NCBI GenBank assembly: GCA_050246875.1
Contig: JBFWVF010000010.1
Location: 1 to 64,000, forward strand
DNA: 64,000 nucleotides
Direction of reading: 5' to 3'
DNA from: SHWB01 sp050246875
GTDB lineage: Bacteria > Pseudomonadota > Alphaproteobacteria > UBA6615
Positions 60,929 through 64,000 of the stretch are shown piece after piece. A program made the position numbers and the translations under genes. The notes below the pieces were generated by a model. That model worked only from the letters and a program-made list of their open reading frames with translations, did not search any database and was not told the origin of the DNA. The number at the start of each line of letters is the position of its first letter. Within the stretch, counting starts at the first letter, position 1.

Positions 60929-62113
60929 ATGACAGACGCTCGTTTCGCACAGGATGTGGCATCGCTGCTGCCGGCCGACGGCACGGCCGGGGCGCTGGCC
61001 GGACGCGTCTGGCGGCCCGAGGCCGGCGGGCCGTCTGTGGTCGCTGTCCGGCGGAGCGGCGTGGTCGATATCTCTCACCGATTCCCGACCATGCGCGACC
61101 TCTGCGAGAGCGGCGATCCGGCCGCCGCGCTGTGCGGGGCCGAGGGCGAGACGATCGGCGATCTCGCGCCGATCCTCGCCAACACCTTTCCCGACACGCG
61201 CGACCCGGCGCGACCCTGGCTGCTGACGCCGGTCGACCTGCAGGCGGTGAAGGCCGCCGGCGTGACCTTCGTCGTCTCGATGCTGGAGCGCGTCATCGAG
61301 GAGCGGGCGCGCGGCAACCCCGAGGCAGCGGTGACGATCCGCAGCGAGATGCGCCGGCTGATCGGCGACGACCTGCAGAACCTGAAGCCCGGCTCGCCCG
61401 AGGCGATGGCGCTGAAGGAGGTGCTGATCCGCCAGGGCGCGTGGAGCCAGTATCTGGAGGTCGGTATCGGGCCGGACGCCGAGATCTTCACCAAGGCGGC
61501 GACGCTGTCGGCCGTCGGCACGGCGATGGACGCCGGCCTGCATCCGAAGTCGTCGTGGAACAACCCGGAGCCCGAGGTGGCGCTGATCGTCGCCTCGACC
61601 GGCGCCATCGTCGGCGCGACGCTGGGCAACGACGTCAATCTGCGCGACTTCGAGGGGCGTTCGGCGCTGCTGCTGAGCAAGGCCAAGGACAACAACGCCT
61701 CGTGCGTGCTGGGGCCGCTGATCCGCTTCTTCGATGCCACCTTCGCGCTCGACGACGTGCGGCGCACGACCGTGTCGCTGACGGTCACGGGCGAGGACGG
61801 CTTCCGCCTGTCGGGCAGCTCGTCGCTGGCCAAGATCAGCCGCGATCCTGCCGACCTCGTCGCCCAGCTCGTCGGCCGCGAGCACCAGTATCCCGACGGC
61901 GCGGCGCTGTTCCTCGGCACCATGTTCGCGCCGACCGAGGACCGCGGCGAGAAGGGCCAGGGCTTCACCCACAAGCCGGGCGACATCGTCACCATCGCCG
62001 CGCCGGAACTCGGCAGCCTCGTCAACCGGATGCGGACCTCGGATGCCTGCGCGCCGTGGACCTTCGGTCTCGCCGACCTGATGCGGAACCTGGCGCGGCG
62101 CGGGCTGCTCTAG
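60929..62113 (+). CDS. Fumarylacetoacetate hydrolase-family protein
   Basis: Protein of 394 residues of the long FAH family that includes 2-keto-3-deoxy-sugar-acid dehydratases. The metal and substrate region is NNPEPEVALIVASTGAIVG, followed by GNDVNLRDFEGRSALLLSKAKDNN. SMLERVIEERARGN in the first part is also family-typical. Between two GH88-type genes it could act on a keto-deoxy acid from an unsaturated uronate. It is divergent from the first GH88 gene, with a 189-base gap. Confidence 0.88.
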   Translation: MTDARFAQDVASLLPADGTAGALAGRVWRPEAGGPSVVAVRRSGVVDISHRFPTMRDLCESGDPAAALCGAEGETIGDLAPILANTFPDTRDPARPWLLTPVDLQAVKAAGVTFVVSMLERVIEERARGNPEAAVTIRSEMRRLIGDDLQNLKPGSPEAMALKEVLIRQGAWSQYLEVGIGPDAEIFTKAATLSAVGTAMDAGLHPKSSWNNPEPEVALIVASTGAIVGATLGNDVNLRDFEGRSALLLSKAKDNNASCVLGPLIRFFDATFALDDVRRTTVSLTVTGEDGFRLSGSSSLAKISRDPADLVAQLVGREHQYPDGAALFLGTMFAPTEDRGEKGQGFTHKPGDIVTIAAPELGSLVNRMRTSDACAPWTFGLADLMRNLARRGLL

Positions 62114-62123
62114 GGCGCGGCGC

Positions 62124-63245
62124 TCAGATGGCGTCGGCGGGCAGTTTCCCGGCGAGCACGCCGAGCGCCTCGTAGAGGAAGTAGCTGCCCCAGATCAGCT
62201 CGTGCGCGACGGCGGTGCCGTTGTTGGGGTCGAAGCAGCCGTCGGCGAGCAGGCCCGAATCCTTCAGGTGACGTTCGGCGAGCACGCGCACCGTCGCCGC
62301 CGCCGCCTCGCGGTACTGCGCCGCGCGCGCCGGATCGGGGTGGCGGGCGGCGAGCTTCAGCATCGCCGCCGCGGCGATGGCAGTGCCGGAGGTGTCGCGC
62401 CGCGTCCCGGGTGTGCGCGGCGCACTGAAATCCCAGTACGCGACGCGGTCGGCGGGCACGTTGGCGAGCCACCATTGCGTGACCGTGTCGGCGAGGGCCA
62501 GCAGGTCCGGCTCCTCCGGCGCGAGGCGCGCGGCGAGCGCGTAGAACAGCATCGGCCAGGCCTGGGCGCGGGTCCAGATCGAGTCGCCGGCATAGCCCTT
62601 GTGCGTATACCGGCGGATCACGGCGCCGGTCGCCCGGTCGAAGCTCGCCGACTGGATGACCGAACCGTCGGCCTGGACGCAGAATTCGGCATTGCGCCGG
62701 GCATGGGCGAGCGCCACGCGGCGCATGTCGCCGTCGCCCGTCTCGCGCGCCGCCCACAGCAGCAGCGGCGTGGCGATGAGGCCGTCGATGTTGCTTTCGT
62801 CGTTGCCGACGGTGTGCGCCTCCTCGGCCTCGACGCCGAGCGGGATGAGACCGGCGCGCCCATCGTAGCCCGCCGCGATGGCGCGGGCGGCGCGCAGGGC
62901 AAGATCGCGCGCGGACGCGTCGCCGCCGATCGCGGCGCCGGCCACGCCGGCATACCAGAAGAGGAAGGCGCGGAAGATCGAGCGCGTGGCGAGCTTGCCC
63001 TCGAGGCGGGCTGTCCAGCGCGCGGCCTCGGCCGCGAGCGCCGTATCGCCCTCGTAGCGCGCGGCGAGCCACAGCATTCCGGCCCAGAAGCCGCCGGTCC
63101 AGAAGCCGTCCGCCGTCGTCGTCCAGGCGCCGGTCGCCGGATCGGCGTAGTGCGGGAAGCCGTCGGGCCGGGCGGCCAGGGTGGCGCGCACGCGCGCCGT
63201 CTGGCGCGCCAGCGCCGCGCCCCAGGCCGGGTCGGGGGCAGTCAC
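62124..63245 (-). CDS. GH88-type hydrolase, divergent copy
   Basis: Protein of 373 residues with the alpha6/alpha6 barrel pattern of unsaturated glycuronyl hydrolases: FWTGGFWAGMLWLAARY, DSIWTRAQAWPMLFYALA, YWDFSAP and WGSYFLYEAL. The second catalytic Asp is present in NIDGLIATPLLLW. At the first Asp site the aligned segment reads SIFRAFLFWYAG, with no Asp. Activity or substrate may therefore differ. GTG at 63245 lies one base after the metZ stop, so translation is probably coupled. Confidence 0.85.
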   Translation of the reverse strand: MTAPDPAWGAALARQTARVRATLAARPDGFPHYADPATGAWTTTADGFWTGGFWAGMLWLAARYEGDTALAAEAARWTARLEGKLATRSIFRAFLFWYAGVAGAAIGGDASARDLALRAARAIAAGYDGRAGLIPLGVEAEEAHTVGNDESNIDGLIATPLLLWAARETGDGDMRRVALAHARRNAEFCVQADGSVIQSASFDRATGAVIRRYTHKGYAGDSIWTRAQAWPMLFYALAARLAPEEPDLLALADTVTQWWLANVPADRVAYWDFSAPRTPGTRRDTSGTAIAAAAMLKLAARHPDPARAAQYREAAAATVRVLAERHLKDSGLLADGCFDPNNGTAVAHELIWGSYFLYEALGVLAGKLPADAI

Positions 63246-63246
63246 G

Positions 63247-64000
63247 TCAGCCGGCCGCGGCGCCGGCGAGCGCGTTGCCGATGTCGGCGGCGAGGTCGTC
63301 GGGATGTTCGAGGCCGACCGAGATGCGCAGCACGCCATCGGAGATGCCGAGCTTCGCCCGCTCCTCGGCGCCGATGCGCGAATGCGTCGTCGTCGCCGGG
63401 TGGCAGATCAGCGATTTCGTGTCGCCGAGATTGTTGGAGATGTCGACCAGTTCGAGCGAATCGGCGACGGCGAAGGCGGCGCGCTTGCCGCCCTTGACGA
63501 CGAAGGTGACGAGGTTGCCGAAGCCGCTCATCTGGCGCTTCGCCAGCGCGTGCTGCGGGAAGCTCGGCAGGCCGGGATAGCGCACGAACTCGATGCCCTT
63601 GTGGGCCTCGAGCCAGGTCGCCAGCGCCAGCGCGTTGGCCGACTGGCGCTCGACGCGCAGCTCCAGCGTCTCCATGCCCTTCAGCATCACCCAGGCGTTG
63701 AACGGGCTCATCGACGGCCCGGTGTTGCGGTAGAAGGGGATGAAGTGCTCGGTCATGAACGCCTTGTCGGCGAGCACGGCGCCGCCGAGCGCGCGGCCCT
63801 GGCCGTCGATGTGCTTGGTCGCCGAGTAGACGACGATGTCGGCGCCGAGTTCGAGCGGGCGCTGGTAGAGCGGCGTCGAGAACACGTTGTCGATGACGAC
63901 GCGCGCGCCGGCCCTGTGCGCCAGTTCGGCCACGGCGGCGACGTCGACGAGATCGAGCATCGGGTTCGACGGGCTTTCGAGGAACACGGCCGTGGCCGGC
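63247..64000 (-). CDS. metZ: O-succinylhomoserine sulfhydrylase, C-terminal part
   Basis: PLP enzyme of methionine biosynthesis, cut by the window edge; the start lies beyond 64000. The visible 251 residues contain ESPSNPMLDLVDVAAVA, VIDNVFSTPLYQRPLELGAD and the PLP Lys in YSATKHIDGQGRALGG, the MetZ signature. The C-terminus has LICHPATTTHSR and RISVGLEHPDDLAADI, typical of the Cys/Met PLP family. It is immediately upstream of the divergent GH88 gene on the same strand. Confidence 0.92.
   Translation of the reverse strand, partial: PATAVFLESPSNPMLDLVDVAAVAELAHRAGARVVIDNVFSTPLYQRPLELGADIVVYSATKHIDGQGRALGGAVLADKAFMTEHFIPFYRNTGPSMSPFNAWVMLKGMETLELRVERQSANALALATWLEAHKGIEFVRYPGLPSFPQHALAKRQMSGFGNLVTFVVKGGKRAAFAVADSLELVDISNNLGDTKSLICHPATTTHSRIGAEERAKLGISDGVLRISVGLEHPDDLAADIGNALAGAAAG

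Overview
The window reads as a chromosomal segment of a very GC-rich, metabolically versatile alphaproteobacterium. The evidence is TRAP transporters, a GN-class sortase with its matching substrate, a brnT/brnA remnant, metZ, an Irr/Fur-type box at katG, and dispersed palindromic repeats of two families typical of this class. Gene content alone does not fix the genus. I see no rRNA, tRNA, CRISPR array or intact transposase.

Layout. 0.1-3.1 kb: a MEDS-LuxR regulator diverges from a LOV-GGDEF-EAL protein across a gap holding an 18-bp perfect palindrome. 3.1-10.3 kb: a quinate/shikimate catabolic cluster (AroQ-type dehydratase, TRAP transporter, shikimate/quinate dehydrogenase, TetR regulator, QuiC-type dehydroshikimate dehydratase). 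Two matching operators overlap the promoters on either side of the regulator gene. 10.4-12.1 kb: two tandem SDR proteins that lack the catalytic Tyr and Lys. 12.1-15.1 kb: a scrambled patch with a GIY-YIG protein, an HNH-nuclease remnant, a chimeric FMN-reductase/SDR remnant and a brnT/brnA remnant around a lipoprotein hydrolase. 15.1-21.4 kb: katG, GNAT, FMN reductase, zinc-ribbon protein, amidase and a Ca/Na antiporter. 21.5-23.3 kb: an AT-richer island of three small minus-strand genes. 23.3-28.3 kb: XRE regulator, SulP transporter, voltage-gated-type channel, and a secreted caspase-like protein with a duplicated C-terminal domain.

28.4-40.3 kb is a catabolic region: flavin monooxygenase, FAD-linked oxidase, beta-hydroxyacid dehydrogenase, 2OG-Fe(II) oxygenase, three coupled enoyl-CoA hydratases, LLM monooxygenase and a two-subunit molybdenum hydroxylase. 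40.4-48.5 kb is one tight operon for a glycoconjugate: two epimerases, a GT2, a CofD/YvcK-like protein fused to half a glycosyltransferase, a HAD phosphatase, a nucleotidyltransferase, a flippase-like membrane protein and a CobW GTPase. Most junctions in it overlap by 1-4 bases.

At 48.65 kb a FrnE/DsbA-like gene carries an in-frame TGA exactly where the first Cys of CPWC belongs, followed by a SECIS-like hairpin. I read it as a selenoprotein gene that would normally be annotated as truncated. 49.5-54.6 kb holds a quinone oxidoreductase, a classical SDR, and a VIT/vWA sortase substrate with its sortase. 55.4-57.5 kb is a cobalt-type nitrile hydratase operon. 57.5-64 kb holds a TauD-type dioxygenase, an aldo/keto reductase, two GH88-type hydrolases around an FAH-family enzyme, and the C-terminal part of metZ at the window edge.
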